64,000 nt of DNA from Tricholoma matsutake. Lineage: Eukaryota > Basidiomycota > Agaricomycetes > Agaricales > Tricholomataceae. This document shows positions 1-11,755 of the stretch, in pieces. The position numbers and the translations under genes are program-made. The stretch is from the NCBI GenBank assembly GCA_026075535.2, contig AP026550.1, positions 5,828,001 through 5,892,000 of the forward strand, written 5' to 3'. How positions within the stretch are numbered: position 1 is the first letter of the stretch; each line of letters begins with the position of its first letter. The notes beneath the pieces were generated by a model. It saw nothing but the letters and a program-made list of their open reading frames with translations, searched no databases and had not been told where the DNA came from.

Positions 1-1899
1 AACATAAATGAAGACCTTAACGATGAGGAACTACTCACCAAAAACCCACAATGCTTATCTGCAGCAATTTGCAAGCATGGAAGAGCATGTCTTGATGATA
101 GTGATGACGAGGGAGAGGAATTCAACTTTGACACTGTCAAAGATGGGGTATATTCACATGATTTGACAGTCGAGCCTGCAAAGGCAAAAGGGAAGGCAGT
201 AAGTGGTCAAATGCATGGTTCCGTTGTGGACTGACTAACCTCATTGTTTCAAGGTCAAGAAACCAAAGAAGGCAGCAAAAGGAGACCTGCGCAGTGACAT
301 AAAGATGAAGGAGATCAGACTACATAGCCAGGAAGATGGTGGGAGGGAAGTGATCAACAATGTAAACAAGGGAGTGAACGTGAGGTAGGTTAATCACATG
401 TTACACAAGTGACAAAATATCTGCACCTTATCCGAGTCCACGCAGATTTACCGCTTTTGATTCAGCACCCAAAAAATATCAAAATGCTGGTCTGCAAAAA
501 GATCTGAATCCGAAGAGGGCCCCTGAAGACATCGACCCTTTTCAAAGCGGTGGCCTTGATGATGAGGATATTATCTTGGTCCAACCTTCATTCCCATGTA
601 CCAATAATGTGGCTGCTGTCCATTCAGAACGTTCAGATCTTGCATTCCCTGCAGACCTTCAACGTGATCGTTCATGCAAAAACAAGGTGTGTACACTCCT
701 TCTGAACACTCCCTTAATCTTAGGTCTCATCCATAACAGCTCATTGAGGTAGTGGCTGAGAGCGACCCCAATCTCCCAGTAAAGGTGAGGAGACTCCTTC
801 GACTTCCAAAGAGTAACAGCATATTGATCTTACTATGCAGAACTCTAAAATCCAGAAGGCCGCAAAGCTGCAGTGTGCAAAGAAAGTTCTGAAGGCTGAT
901 GCAGACCTTGGAGGTGAGGATCACCCAAACGCCACAGAATTCATTCACAATCTGCATTGGGCAAATGTGTTCATCCCAACAATCACCCATGCCCTCTATA
1001 TATTGCAGGAGCCCTTCCTCAACTTTACCTCTGAATCTCCCATATTTCTCGCCACTGTTCAAAAGACCTTTAATCTTTCATTCCCAAATGTAGACCTGGT
1101 GTTGACAGCTGATGATCCACTTGTTGTCACGGTGTGCCAGATTCTCCATCATATCATGTTGATCACTCACTAACAAAAAACCTATGGCATATTAGGCTTA
1201 TAGATGAATCAACAGCCAAAAGTCCAAGCTTGTGAGCAGAATTCTTGAGGCAATTATCAAATTCTTCAATCGCGACAAATTTATTAATCAACCAGAAAAA
1301 ATTCAGGACTACATTCATTGGGCCATCAAAGGAGATGGTCCTGCAAAAACTCTAACGTTGCTCGTGACGATCCACACTACCAGGTGAGTTAGATTTTTCA
1401 TATCCACTCCTCGTCATCTTACTTACTGGATCCACAATGACAGCGCATCAGGCCCCTGATGGTTTCCTTCAGTCCCAACTCATTGCCCCAGCTGCCAAGC
1501 AACATCTGAAATATGCGAAGAACTCCATCCTCTATCCCCCACTTGATGCGAAGCACCCACCCAAGGGCCTATACACCCTACTTCTCATTGCAGTAAGATT
1601 CCACTACATCCCATGATGATTGTTGTCAATCCTTAGTTCGGCAGGTGGAACAGGCTTTCACTGCGTTCCTGAGTGGCACATACATCGAGCCACAGCTTTT
1701 TGCACTCAAGCATTATTGGCATGCAATAAGGGTCTTCCTCGGTCATGTAGAACATATCAGTGAGAGATGCTGGGGGCTTGTCCTCACGTCCTGAAATGGT
1801 GCTGATGATGATATGGGCGATGATCTTCACATGGATGCATTGATGATATCTGCCTACCATGAAGACTTTTACATTCCTTCAAGCCCTCAGAAGCTGTGA
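1..1899 (+). CDS. DUF6532-like protein, 5' truncated by window edge
   Basis: The function is unknown. Exons can be followed through at least seven short introns. The N-terminal visible part is charged and low-complexity, with acidic runs and KKPKK-type basic patches near 255-300. The C-terminal half (about 840-1790) has the layout I associate with the Agaricomycete DUF6532 domain: a helical stretch with FLNFTSESPIFLATVQ near 1015-1060, a segment with IIKFFNRDKF near 1250-1285, then PPKGLYTLLLIA..VEQAFTAFLSGTY near 1560-1690. The first exon is cut by the window. The last exon meets a TGA at 1792-1794, and one more short intron would carry it to a TGA at 1897-1899, so the 3' end is uncertain. 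Such proteins are abundant in Agaricomycete accessory regions, which fits the repeat-rich neighbourhood. The family assignment is from memory of the motif order and is moderate only. Confidence 0.45.
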
Positions 1900-2232
1900 A
1901 CTCTACATCGTTGCTTAGATATGACCTTATACCCTGGTACTACATAGTCACCACATACTGGACTCCACGTAATGACATTTAATTGCTGCTTAGCCAATTT
2001 CTTTAGCGTAGTTCCTAGGTTTTGTAGGTTTCTATAGATCTCCTAAGTTACCATGGCTCGCTACTGGGGTAGGTTTCCAGAAAATTGGACACACATTTTG
2101 AGATGTTCAAGTTTCCGAGTTTTGGCTGGTTTTCAGTGGTTGCTCAAGTTGAGCAACCTCCAGAAACTGAAATGCTTAATTACTGATGTATATCATGATG
2201 TTTTTCTGTTGATCATGGAGAACAGCCTGAGT

Positions 2233-2432
2233 GCAGCTGCCACCAATGATAGGCTTAATTTACTTAAGTATCTTCTGAATCCTCTTACACTACTTAACTT
2301 TTTATACCTCCTTATTTTGACTATAACCAGATGCAGCTGCTGCCAGTGATGGGCTTAATCTACTTAAATATCTGCTGAATCCTCTTACACTACTTGAACT
2401 TATATATCTACTTATTTCTGCTTATTGCACCA
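2233..2432. repeat. Two-copy 100-bp tandem direct repeat
   Basis: Two adjacent copies start at 2233 and 2333, each with GCAGCTGC. Both continue through CTTAAT.TACTTAA.TATCT.CTGAATCCTCTTACACTACTT with scattered substitutions. It has no coding content. Confidence 0.8.
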
Positions 2433-3313
2433 TCAATTTTAAGGAAAAACATGAACTTAATCCGCTTATTCTCATTAATTGAGTATTAATCAGTAATAAG
2501 CTAATTAAGTAAAAAAAGTGGATCTTTGATTTTGCTGAGGCATAGCAAACAGATGAGAACTTACTAAGATCTCAAGTACTCATATCAAGCCACTACTGAC
2601 AAAGATGTGGTTGTTGCAAAAGAACAAGTAGGTGCTGGCCTCTTGTCTAATCAGGACCTTCAAACAACATCTAAATAGAGTCAGAATAAGCCTAATATCA
2701 TATAGAACAGACCAGGACTCACTTAAGATCTAGAGCAACCAAAAACATACTCATACAGAAGACGAGTTAAGTGCGGGTCATGGGTGACAAAAGTGTGACC
2801 CATACCCATACCCAGAGATACCCATAGCTGTGACCCACATGGGTTACCCCAACCTGTGCCAATGCCTAATTACCAGGCTCAAATTCAAGTTGTAAAGATA
2901 AGTCAATGCACCCCATGGGGCGCGGCATTCCCATGGGTTGTTCACATGACCACTGTGGTCGACAATTGTCAATGCGAGATTATGCGTGATGTGGCACTCT
3001 TGCAGCCCCATGCAGCAGTTGCTCGAGGGGATGGGTGCGGGTGGTGTGTCGTCCATAGTCATCGTTGTCAGGGATGATGTTTAAGTGAATTAAAATACCG
3101 TGAGTAGAGTGCCCCATGGGGCGCTCACATGACTTATTATATACAAGTGAATTTAGAATAATAACCACCTTTGACAACGCTGCCATCCTCCCTTTCACCT
3201 CACTAGTACCACCTTTCCACTCCATCAACATCCACCACCGCAACTCCCATGCACATTCCCATGCCAGCAAGAGCCACTAATGGCTGCCAACAAACCCTCT
3301 TGGGTGCAATGCA

Positions 3314-3343
3314 GGCCCAAACAACAATTGCGTTGTTTGGGCC
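3314..3343. repeat. Perfect 12-bp stem, 6-nt loop palindrome
   Basis: GGCCCAAACAAC, then AATTGC, then GTTGTTTGGGCC. The arms are exact reverse complements. It sits 300 bp before the 55-bp minisatellite. It could be a junction of two inverted transposon ends or a cruciform-forming site; neither can be shown from one copy. Confidence 0.85.
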
Positions 3344-3614
3344 CTAGGTAAGTTCTTTTCTCTGTTCCTTGTTCTTTTCAACTAAATAATCTATTTTGTT
3401 CATTTTTAGGAAGTATACTACTGCCAGAGACATGTGCTGACACAATACACCCATGACTGAGACAATGGGGATGATGGGATGACAGGGATGAGATGACATG
3501 GATGATGAGGAGGCCCCAGGGACTTTCTGTACATATTAGTTTTTCTTTTGTAGTTATCTTGTACATACGAAAGAACATATAAACCCTAATAACTCAAACT
3601 CAGTAGATAAGTTG

Positions 3615-4410
3615 TAAAGACCCAAAAACCTAGTATGCCAACAATAGTAATGAAGTAAGTAAACAATTGTAATGAAGTAAACAATTTGTAATGAGGTTAG
3701 TAACAGGTCAATAACAGTTTGTAATGAAGTAAGTAAGCAATTGTAATGAGGTGAGTAACAAGTCAATAACAGTTTGTAATGAAGTAAGTAAATAATTGTA
3801 ATGAGGTTAGTAACAAGTCAATAACAGTTTGTAATGAAGTAAGTAAATAATTGTAATGAGGTTAGTAACAAGTCAATAACAGTTTGTAATGAAGTAAGTA
3901 AATAATTGGTAATGAGGTTAGTAACAGGTCAATTACCATTTGCAATGAATTCAGTAACACTTTTGTAATGAAGTCAGTGATGAAGTAAGTAAGCAATTGT
4001 AATGAGGTGAGTAACAAGTCAATAACAGTTTGTAATGATGTAAGTAAATAATTGTAATGAGGTTAGTAACAAGTCAATAACAGTTTGTAATGATGTAAGT
4101 AAATAATTGTAATGAGGTTAGTAACAAGTCAATAACAGTTTGTAATAAAGTAAGTAAATAATTGTAATGAGGTTAGTAACAAGTCAATAACAGTTTGTAA
4201 TGAAGTAAGTAAATAATTGTAATGAGGTTAGTAACAAGTCAATAACAGTTTGTAATGAAGTAAGTAAATAATTGTAATGAGGTTAGTAACAAGTCAATTA
4301 CAGTTTGTAATGAAGTAAGTAAACAATTGGTAATGAGGTTAGTAACAGGTCACATTTGCAATGAATTCAGTAACACTTTTGTAATGAAGTCAGTAATGAA
4401 GTAAGTAAGA
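3615..4410. repeat. 55-bp minisatellite array, about 14 copies
   Basis: The unit repeats every 55 bp, for example copies starting at 3721, 3776 and 3831. It contains GTAATGAAGTAAGTAA, GTAATGAGGTTAGTAA and CAAGTCAATAACAG. Within the unit the word GTAATGA.GT.AGTAA recurs, so the array grew from a smaller ancestral motif. The middle copies are nearly identical and those at the edges and near 3905-3990 and 4325-4400 are diverged, as expected for unequal exchange. It has no open frame because TAA and TGA are built into the unit. Confidence 0.92.
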
Positions 4411-4589
4411 CCTAGTTTCACGCCTCGCGGTTTCTGGCCACAACACAACCAAACAAAACACATTGCCTTCTACAAGAGAAGTAATGACTTCCTTTTTACT
4501 ACTTGTTATTTTGTAAGTCTTTTGTTAGTTAATGTGTTGACAGTGGGTAACAAATGTCATATTTACAGGCTAATGGTATCAACAAGCTT

Positions 4590-5100
4590 CAACTACTGCA
4601 CTATAAACTTGTTTACTGACTTCAATACAAACAATTACTAACTGCCTCAATACAAACTATTATAAACAGTTTATACCGACTTCAATGCAAACTATTACAA
4701 GCAATTACCAACTTCAATACGAACTATTATGAACAGGTCAGTTACAAACTTGTTCAATACAAACTATTACTCATGGACCCCCTTTATGCTATACTTATAG
4801 TCTAATATAATAATATTAGTAGCTGCATCAACAAGCTGCTACTGCACTACACTAACTTTGTAAGTCCTTTGTTAGTCAATGCATTTACAGTTTCAATTAA
4901 TGTTATATTTGCAGCCTAATTCTGTCTGTGTATTAACAAGCTATTACTACTTACACTCATGGATTTTTTCAAGTCCTGTAGTGACTGATGAAGAACTCAT
5001 CAAGTTCATAAGTAGTAATGGTTTGTATTGAAGTTAGTAACATATTTGTAACAATTATAATGAAGTTGGTAAGGAAATTTGTAATGATGTTAGTGACATC
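4590..5100. repeat. Diverged inverted and direct copies of the minisatellite motif
   Basis: From about 4610 to 4770 the sequence repeats ACTTCAATACAAACAATTAC-like words. These are diverged reverse complements of the GTTTGTAATGAAGTTAGTAA motif of the array at 3615-4410. Around 5020-5095 the motif reappears in the direct orientation (GTTTGTATTGAAGTTAGTAA). The whole 3.6-5.1 kb stretch is therefore one decayed repeat field with both orientations. Confidence 0.6.
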
Positions 5101-6144
5101 TTTAGGGCAGGCCTTTGCTCAAGTGTCAGAGGCTATCCAGGAAGCATATGAATCATACATTCCTGAGGTGCCCTGGAGCACTTTGAACTAAAATTCACTA
5201 CCCTGAAGACTGGCAAATAATGGCACTTTACCTACAGAGTGCCCAGGGTAGACAATTGCCTTGGATGCCCCAGCATGTCCCAAGGCATCCTGGGGACAAA
5301 AGCAATTTTCCTGATGAATCTAGCAATCTGATTCCTTGTGCTCATAGAGCTGGGCACCATCCATAGAAAACATCAGGACCATGTCATGGTCATTAATATG
5401 ACCACACTGAACTGCTTCGAGATATGCACTTGAATGCAAAAAGTTGGAAAGCTGGGGAAGAACTCCATTATTCTCCTGCAATTGGATGATAATCTCCTTT
5501 GTTTTTCTCCTTCAGTAGCACATCCTTTGTGCACTTTCAGCATTTTGCCACTGTGCTTGCAATTGAGGTCCTGTAAGGGGAACACCTTATGAGCCGGCAC
5601 ACATTTGCGAACGTTTCCACACACCCGTAAACATTTGCACAACAACACACCTTTCGCGCAACAAGGCGCCTTTTGTGCCAACCATCTACAAACATTCCAA
5701 TATGTTGATCCATCAGCCCCTATTGTACTCTCACCATTCTCGCAGTCAATACCCCTGCACAAACCGTTGTCGCAGTTTGCACCTTTGCACAATTGTTGCA
5801 CCTGTGGAAATGATTGAGGATGTCTTCGCATGCCCATTACCAATCATGGCCTGATGCAGACACCACTTACCGAGTATGGCCTGATGCAGACACTATCACT
5901 GATTGATGGCTGTCTCCCCAAATGGGAACACAACCCTGGATCTGAATTAGTGCTAGGATGGAAGGGGCTCCAAGTATTTTAGAACGTTGCATGCCTTCCA
6001 TATATATACTTTGGCCTTGCACCGGACTCCTTAGAGTTTTCTCTTTGGTTTTCCCTTGAAAGGTATGGGTCTTTTCCTTGTTCAATAGTTATTGAATCTA
6101 ATCTTTGGTTTTCCCTTGCAATTATCGAGTTCTTAGGACTCTGA
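5101..6144. other. Spacer without recognisable gene
   Basis: I find no supported gene. A cysteine-rich minus-strand frame at 5373-5843 comes from repeats of TTTGCAC/TTTGCG words (5600-5790) and matches nothing I recognise. The 3' end abuts the truncated transposase. Confidence 0.5.
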
Positions 6145-7274
6145 TCATAAGGTTGCCCTTACAGGTCCTGGAGGAATTGTATAGAGGTGCTGTAGCACTT
6201 TCTTTGTAACAGAATCAAGATGTGGTTCACCACACTCTGAGCATGCATCAAGCTTTGATAAAGGTCCCGTAAAAGCAATACAATTGTTTTGGCACATATC
6301 ATCAACAATTGGAACAACACCAGTAATTTCTGCAATGCACTGCTTCATCTGATCATATGTTGGTACATCATCATCAGGATGACGTCATATAATAGCATCT
6401 CAGGACATGGTGTAGGTGTCCTGCAAAGACTTGATGCTTGCAAGAAACAAGTCCAACCCCAGATGCAAATCAGGGTCTGTTAAATCCACACATGATGTAG
6501 GTGGATTCCACAAATGATGCAGAGCATCTGCATCAAGCCAACTATGCTCATGATCTAGAGATGCACCCTCCATGGCTCGAATAAATTCCATTGTTAGCTT
6601 GATATCCTGCAATTGTGCAAGATTGGAGAGTTCTTCAAGGCTAGTGGTATGACCCAAAGGCACTGGATCTTGCTGATCCTCTTCTAAACTGCGAGCATCA
6701 GCTAAGCCATCATTTTGTGGGACACCATGAGGTGTATCATCATCTGGAGGAAAGAGTTCCATGCCTGCCTCACCGGGTCCTTCACTCACATTGGTCAAGA
6801 GGTTTCTGTTAATATTTGAAGCACCTAAAGTTGTATCATCTATCGCTGGTCAGTCCACTGGTATGCCCTGTACATGGTAAAACAATAATATTTATACTTG
6901 ACCTTGTTATATATTGGCCACAGGACAAGTTTGCAACATACATTTGTTGGCATCTGGCCATTGTCAGATGGGTCCGCTAAACTTGGTGTGTTGTCCAAAG
7001 ATGTGGCTCCTCCATTGGATTGACCTACATTCCTCAAAATTTGTTCCAGTGGACTGCCCACTGCAGGAGGACTCAGGGGAGTAGAAGAAGTATAATCGAG
7101 GTTTCTACCAAAGCGAGATAACCACTTGCCCAGATCAGCTTCCTGGAAGGGCACATGTCGTTGATATGTTGTCTGATGTACTGGTACCCACCGCCCCCTG
7201 CAGTGCTGAGAACAGTCACAGAAGTATTGTTTTCCAGGTCATACAGCTTGCATATTGGTAGGTGGTTGTGACAT
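6145..7274 (-). pseudogene. Truncated Tnp2/Plavaka-type CACTA transposase, N-terminal part
   Basis: The minus-strand frames keep the order seen in Agaricomycete Tnp2/Plavaka transposases. First comes a Cys/His start (YFCDCSQHCRGRWVPV, near 7215-7170) followed by a basic segment. Next is a long acidic linker. Then come LHHLWNPPTSCVDLTDPD (about 6520-6470), an arginine-poor RHPDDD..TYDQMKQCIAEITGVVPIVDDMC block (6385-6285) and CIAFTGPLSKLDACSECGEPHLD (6275-6205). It stops at IPPGPVRATL near 6150, before the catalytic DDE core, so the catalytic domain is absent. Stop codons lie at residue 12 (TGA) and twice near 6385-6405, and the frame shifts between the two main blocks. In the family this enzyme cuts and moves CACTA-type DNA transposons; this copy cannot. 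Confidence 0.75.
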
Positions 7275-7452
7275 TATAGATTATCATTGATGCTGATGAT
7301 GCTCAACCTGGAAACCCAAACAAAACCCACAAATAGGCTTCAGATGGTATAACACGAGTCAGAGGAAGGGTGCGAGGCCCTCTAGATGTCACCTGTCAGA
7401 CCAACCGTCAAATAGTCATAAAACAACTGCTTGTCAAAGCAGTCCGAGGCTA

Positions 7453-7585
7453 AAAGAATGTGTTTTGAGGACTTGCAATGATTTTCGAGGGGTTGCAATG
7501 ATTTTCGAGATGTCGCAATGCTTTTCGAGATGTCGCGATATTTTTCGAAGAAGTCTTGAGGAATTTTGAGGAAGTTTAGCATAAA
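7453..7585. repeat. 20-bp degenerate tandem repeat, cluster 1
   Basis: About five copies of a 20-bp unit resembling ATTTTCGAGATGTCGCAATG, 180 bp upstream of the transposase relic start. The unit also occurs in a second cluster at 8337-8470. Confidence 0.75.
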
Positions 7586-8336
7586 ACACCAAACTTTGGA
7601 CTGAATAAGACTAAACCAAACTCTCAAATCACTGTGATCTGGGAGGAAGACAACAACTTTCTTGTTTTTCTTTGTATCTAGTACATCTTTTTATATAAAA
7701 TAAAGAAAGTACCTAAAAAGGCTAGAGAACATGTGTAGAACATGAGGCAAAAGATATGAGTTAAGGCACAAGGCCAAAAAGGAGACTGGAATCCGAACAA
7801 GAAAGATATATATCATATGATGAAAGAGTAATAAAGGGTATAGAACTAAAAGGGGACTGTCCTTTGTGTATAAACTGTGCTAAGTCTCGCAATAATGCGT
7901 CCAGCAGGTTCTGTGTGCGATAGGGACTTGGAACGAGGCTGACCTACTATCAGCAGGTTTGAGCACAAGTTGGAATACTTCCTGGCACATGGTATTCCAC
8001 CATATAGATAACAAATGTGGTGCCCGATGTTGCTCACAGTCTCTCGATATCAATCGATGACACTTGACGATGCTTGACGATGCTCGATTGTGTTTGACGA
8101 TGGTAGGGGATACGTCTGGCATGTGTGCGATGAGTATTCAGATAGCGATATAGTGTCTGATGTCAATTTGCGATGTTCAATGATTTTCGAGGTCAGTCGA
8201 GGAAATATCGGACTTGTTCGAAGGCCAATATCACTGTGATATTGCTCGACACTGGTTTGGAACTCATCGACAATGTTCCAGGTGTATGTCCTGAGCTGTC
8301 CAAAGGTCGGGGGAATTGTATTATGGTGGCCAAAGG

Positions 8337-8470
8337 CATATGAAGAATTTCGAGGTGTCACGAAGAATTTCAAAGTGTTGCGAAGGATTTCAAAGCATTC
8401 TCGTGACTTTGCAGAGCTTCGTAGAGTGTCATAGAGCTTCGGAGGGGTTCGTATGGGTTTGTAGAACTTC
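8337..8470. repeat. 20-bp degenerate tandem repeat, cluster 2
   Basis: Five to six copies resembling GAATTTCAAAGTGTTGCGAA, related to the unit of cluster 1 (TTTCGAG.TGTCGC core). Copies decay towards 8470. The two clusters may be subterminal repeats of the same CACTA element. Confidence 0.65.
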
Positions 8471-9659
8471 AACGATGATCATAGATGTGTTTTCCAAGCT
8501 TGAACAACAAGGTGGACCTATCAATGCGCTAATGTTGATGTTGTTGTAGGATTTGCTTTCATTGCATTTCATATGAATTAAAAAAACAAATAAGATTCTG
8601 GCCAACTTTGTCCATAACAATTGTCATAAGGACCTGCACTTGGATTATCATAATATATCATGTATCAAGAGCTAGCAGAAATTGTGTACTGAACTCTGAG
8701 CATGCCATGGCAGCTGTCAAAGTGAATCCCCTCAAATGATTGATGACCTCTACCACAGGCTATCCCTCCCCCCCTAAGGCCTAAGCATTGAAACCTCTAC
8801 CATCCACTCAAACCCTGCCATCCTGTCACCCCTACTAACACTAGATAGTTGCTGGCTGGGCTTACTTCTTAATTGTGCATTTGCGCAAGAGTTGTCGACC
8901 TGCTGCAGTTTTCTTGAGGGACTTGACAAGTGCCTTGCAATGTAGGTTTGGTTTTGTCAAAGAGGGAAGATATATCATGTGACCAGGAAGTAAGCATTGG
9001 TTCAGGCCTAATGGAGAATATTGGCAGGGAAAGGAGGAAGCCATGAGGTAGGGGAGTTTGATATTTGGTTTGCCAACCATAAGTGAAGTCACAGATGTTG
9101 CCGACACCTGTGGGGGACTGTAGTAGGTTAGATCATTGATCATGAATATGGAGTACGGATATCCATTACCTTCATACAACTGGCTCAATACTATGATTTA
9201 CTTGATGCTTTAGCAATTGTCTCTGGTCATATAAGTGTTGAAGCCAGCGATTGTAGGGTTTTAATCTTCTGTACATGGTGGAAGCCTCTTTTGATTTTGT
9301 CTCTGTTGATGTCACAGAGACAGTTGAACAAGCCTGACCCAAATAAAGATAAAGATTGTCAGGAAGCAGGTGATGGAGGAGGCAGGCAATCACAGTCGAG
9401 AGAAAAGGAGTGCATTTGAAGGAGAGGGCAGCAAGACATTAATGCATGTGGATGTCTGGACATCAGATGGGATATTTGGATGCATAGAGTTGCAGAAACA
9501 TGCAAACATTTGCAGAGAAAGCTCAAGAACGACCAGTTTAGTCAAGAGGAGTCGACAAAACTTGAAAGCCTTTGGTTGAATGTTGATTAATATTGGATTG
9601 ATGCATATTGATGATTTGTAACTCATTTCTAGGTTTAGAACGATTACAAAATATCGATA

Positions 9660-9667
9660 CAAATAGG
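9660..9667. repeat. Target-site duplication (left), CAAATAGG
   Basis: This 8-bp word is repeated exactly at 10224-10231 on the other side of the MITE at 9668-10223. Confidence 0.75.
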
Positions 9668-10223
9668 GAGGACATCTGGGTATTGGAAATTCCCACAAGT
9701 CCAGTCCATCCAGTCCATCCATCCAGTCCAGTCCAGTCCAGTCCCCTTAGTGTTACTCAACCGAAGGGTCAAACAATAATCAAAGATGATATAATTTTTC
9801 TATGCAAATTGCCCTCATACAAGCCCAATATATATTGGTAAATTGTCAAGAAATGGGTTATTGTGACATGGGTCACAACTGTGACTGGTGTGTGTAAGTA
9901 AGAATGTTCTACTCTTCTCACAGGCATTTTGAAGGTACATTTGGATGTAGTAACACAGGTCAGATCAATCAGTCATTAATTATGGTGAACTGATAGCAGG
10001 AGGGAGGCACAGTGCCTCAGACTGCTTGAAGTCATGTGACAAACAAAACCAAAATAATAAGCAGATTATGAGCCTTTCCAATGTGCATAGATAGCTTAAA
10101 ATCTTTTGGAGAGATAGACAATATGTAGCAGGTACTCAAATATACAATTTGATAGTGGGTGCACTCATGGGACAGGACTGGATGGACTGGACTTGTGGGA
10201 ATTTCCAATACCCAGACTTTCTG
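9668..10223. mobile_element. hAT-like MITE with 41-bp perfect inverted repeats
   Basis: Positions 9676-9716 and 10175-10215 are exact reverse complements (41 bp, starting CTGGGTATTGGAAATTCCCA). Weaker inverted similarity continues to the ends (outermost right end read inward: CAGAAAGTCTGGG). The element is flanked by identical 8-bp words CAAATAGG at 9660-9667 and 10224-10231. Eight-bp duplications are the hallmark of the hAT superfamily. The inside carries no transposase frame, so it would depend on an enzyme encoded elsewhere. Next to the left inverted repeat is a short GTCCA microsatellite (about 9700-9745) that is only partly matched on the right. Confidence 0.8.
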
Positions 10224-10231
10224 CAAATAGG
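10224..10231. repeat. Target-site duplication (right), CAAATAGG
   Basis: Exact copy of the 8-bp word at 9660-9667. Confidence 0.75.
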
Positions 10232-10413
10232 TCAGTTCTAATCAAATCTTCTCATCTCGTTCTTTCTCGGCGCCATCAAGTCCGGTTTTCACTGGGTATG
10301 AAGTCCTCTGAGTGTGGTAACAAGTCGCAGGCTCACGGATTGACATTTCTTATGTCATTGTTCGGTTGTGAAATGGTGAGCTGTGATTGATGGGTCCTCA
10401 GAAATTTAGACAG

Positions 10414-11051
10414 GCGGAATTTGTACTTAGACAGAACTTAGTCTAATATATGGAGACGTTTGAGATCGAGCTTCGATACACTGGCAGATGAAAAAGATTT
10501 TTTGTGTCATGAGGAATGCTTGACAGGTAGAATGTTTAGTGCTTGATCGTTTCATTGTTGTGTCGTGTCGTTCCAGTTATTGCGCGATCCCCAACGTGTC
10601 TTGCTACTGGTAAGGTTACTCCACAGCTGATAGAGGGCCCCGGGCATGCGATTGGCGGATACAATATGTATAGATAACAATTTTATGCAAAGCTCTGTCT
10701 GGATGACACGAGGACTTTGTATTAGTAAAAGCCTTCTCGGGAAGCCGCAGTTCAAAAGTAACAGGAACCCTCGGCCGTGGTATCATTTCTTTTATTCTTC
10801 GCGAAGGCGAGAACTTGTACCTGCAAGGAAGTTGTAAGTTAAGATTTAGTGGCTGATGGTTCATCTGGGTATAGGAACACAAGTCATAATTATGTAAAAC
10901 AAGGAAGCAAAAAAAAAAAGATGTCTGTAGGTATTTGGATCCACACGCTTATCCGGGAGGGACTTGATGAGGCAAGCTTGCAAAGCTTTTCAGCTTCGGG
11001 AGGTATCACGAAGAGAACAACATAGAACCCGGAGTAGAATCTGTTGAGTTG
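10414..11051. repeat. 640-bp direct repeat, copy A
   Basis: Homologous in the same orientation to 11756-12405, from GCGGAATTTGTACTTAG to GTAGAATCTGTTGAGTTG. The first two thirds are almost identical and the rest has small indels. Its ends are not TG..CA and no target duplication is seen, so it is not an LTR. Short ORFs duplicated in both copies are probably by-products. Confidence 0.9.
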
Positions 11052-11755
11052 TTTGCTTGAAGTTATGCAACCGAATTCAGCGTAGGAATGTGGGGAGAGA
11101 ATGGGAGTCGGAGAATGAACTATGGAAGTTTGTGATGCAATCATTGCTATGCCTGCTAGAGGCGATCTGAATACAAATGGGTACAAGAGGATAAGGTACA
11201 AGGAAGACCCTGTGTCTAGAGCTGTATGCAAGGAGAACCAAAGGAGAACGAGTATGCGAAATATGGCAGCGTAAACGTGAAGATCATTTTTCAAGGAGAC
11301 GTAGGGGGGATGAATGCTTTGCAGTAAGATAATGGTACGCATGCATGGTAAATAGTCCGATGGAATGATTTAAAAAAAAACAAAGAAAGTTGTATGTCTG
11401 CCGTGGGGATAGATCCATTGTCCATGTCAAAAAAGTGAAATTCTACGAATGATAAGGAAAACGAAGGAGGTGATCATGCCACAACGCGCAACAACTTGCG
11501 TCCTCGAGATTTATACGGCAAGCTGTCGGCACGGATGTCGCGCACTGCATTGTGCTTGCTCTTGGACGGCTTGTCAACCCGGATAGTGCTGGACAAGTGC
11601 CACACAGGGGAATCGTCATCTGCTGGGGATGGGGATGGAAAAGTTATGTTCACAGCGGATGAATGTTGGCTATGATGAAGAGAGAACTTGTGTGTGTCAC
11701 TTGGCTTGCTAGGAAGAGATAAATCAAGTGGGGTAGATGGACAGGCACGCAAACC
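11052..11755. other. Spacer between the two 640-bp repeats
   Basis: Unique sequence between the direct repeats. A minus-strand frame at 11474-11752 (92 aa, Ser/Pro-rich then basic) is the only sizeable one. I recognise no domain, and it may be an exon of an unrecognised minus-strand gene or noise. Confidence 0.4.

Larger units (their letters stand above)
1900..3614. other. Gene-free repeat-rich spacer
   Basis: I see no coding gene here. It holds a 100-bp direct repeat (2233-2432), an AT-rich stretch, a cluster of short inverted GGGTA/TACCC words around 2775-2850, two copies of CCCCATGGGGCG (2911-2922 and 3112-3123), each followed by CACATGAC, and a 12-bp perfect hairpin (3314-3343). The short ORFs are overlapping shadows on both strands. 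Confidence 0.6.
7275..9659. other. Non-coding flank of transposase relic
   Basis: No gene is supported. The region holds two clusters of a degenerate 20-bp repeat, listed separately, and otherwise unique, AT-leaning sequence. Short frames at 8862-9188 (minus) and 9370-9579 (plus) have no recognisable motif. Confidence 0.5.

Noticed and set aside
2775..2850. GGGTA/TACCC-rich stretch as interstitial telomere sequence
   Set aside because: The words are irregular and in both orientations. They are more like the interior of the MITE at 52834 than (TTAGGG)n.
3615..4410. The 55-bp array as a CRISPR array
   Set aside because: There is no spacer/repeat alternation: the whole unit is repeated. The genome is eukaryotic and no cas genes are present.
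5373..5843. 156-aa Cys-rich minus-strand frame as a secreted protein
   Set aside because: The cysteines come from short TTTGCAC/TTGCGC repeats, there is no signal peptide at the start, and a plus-strand frame covers the same bases.
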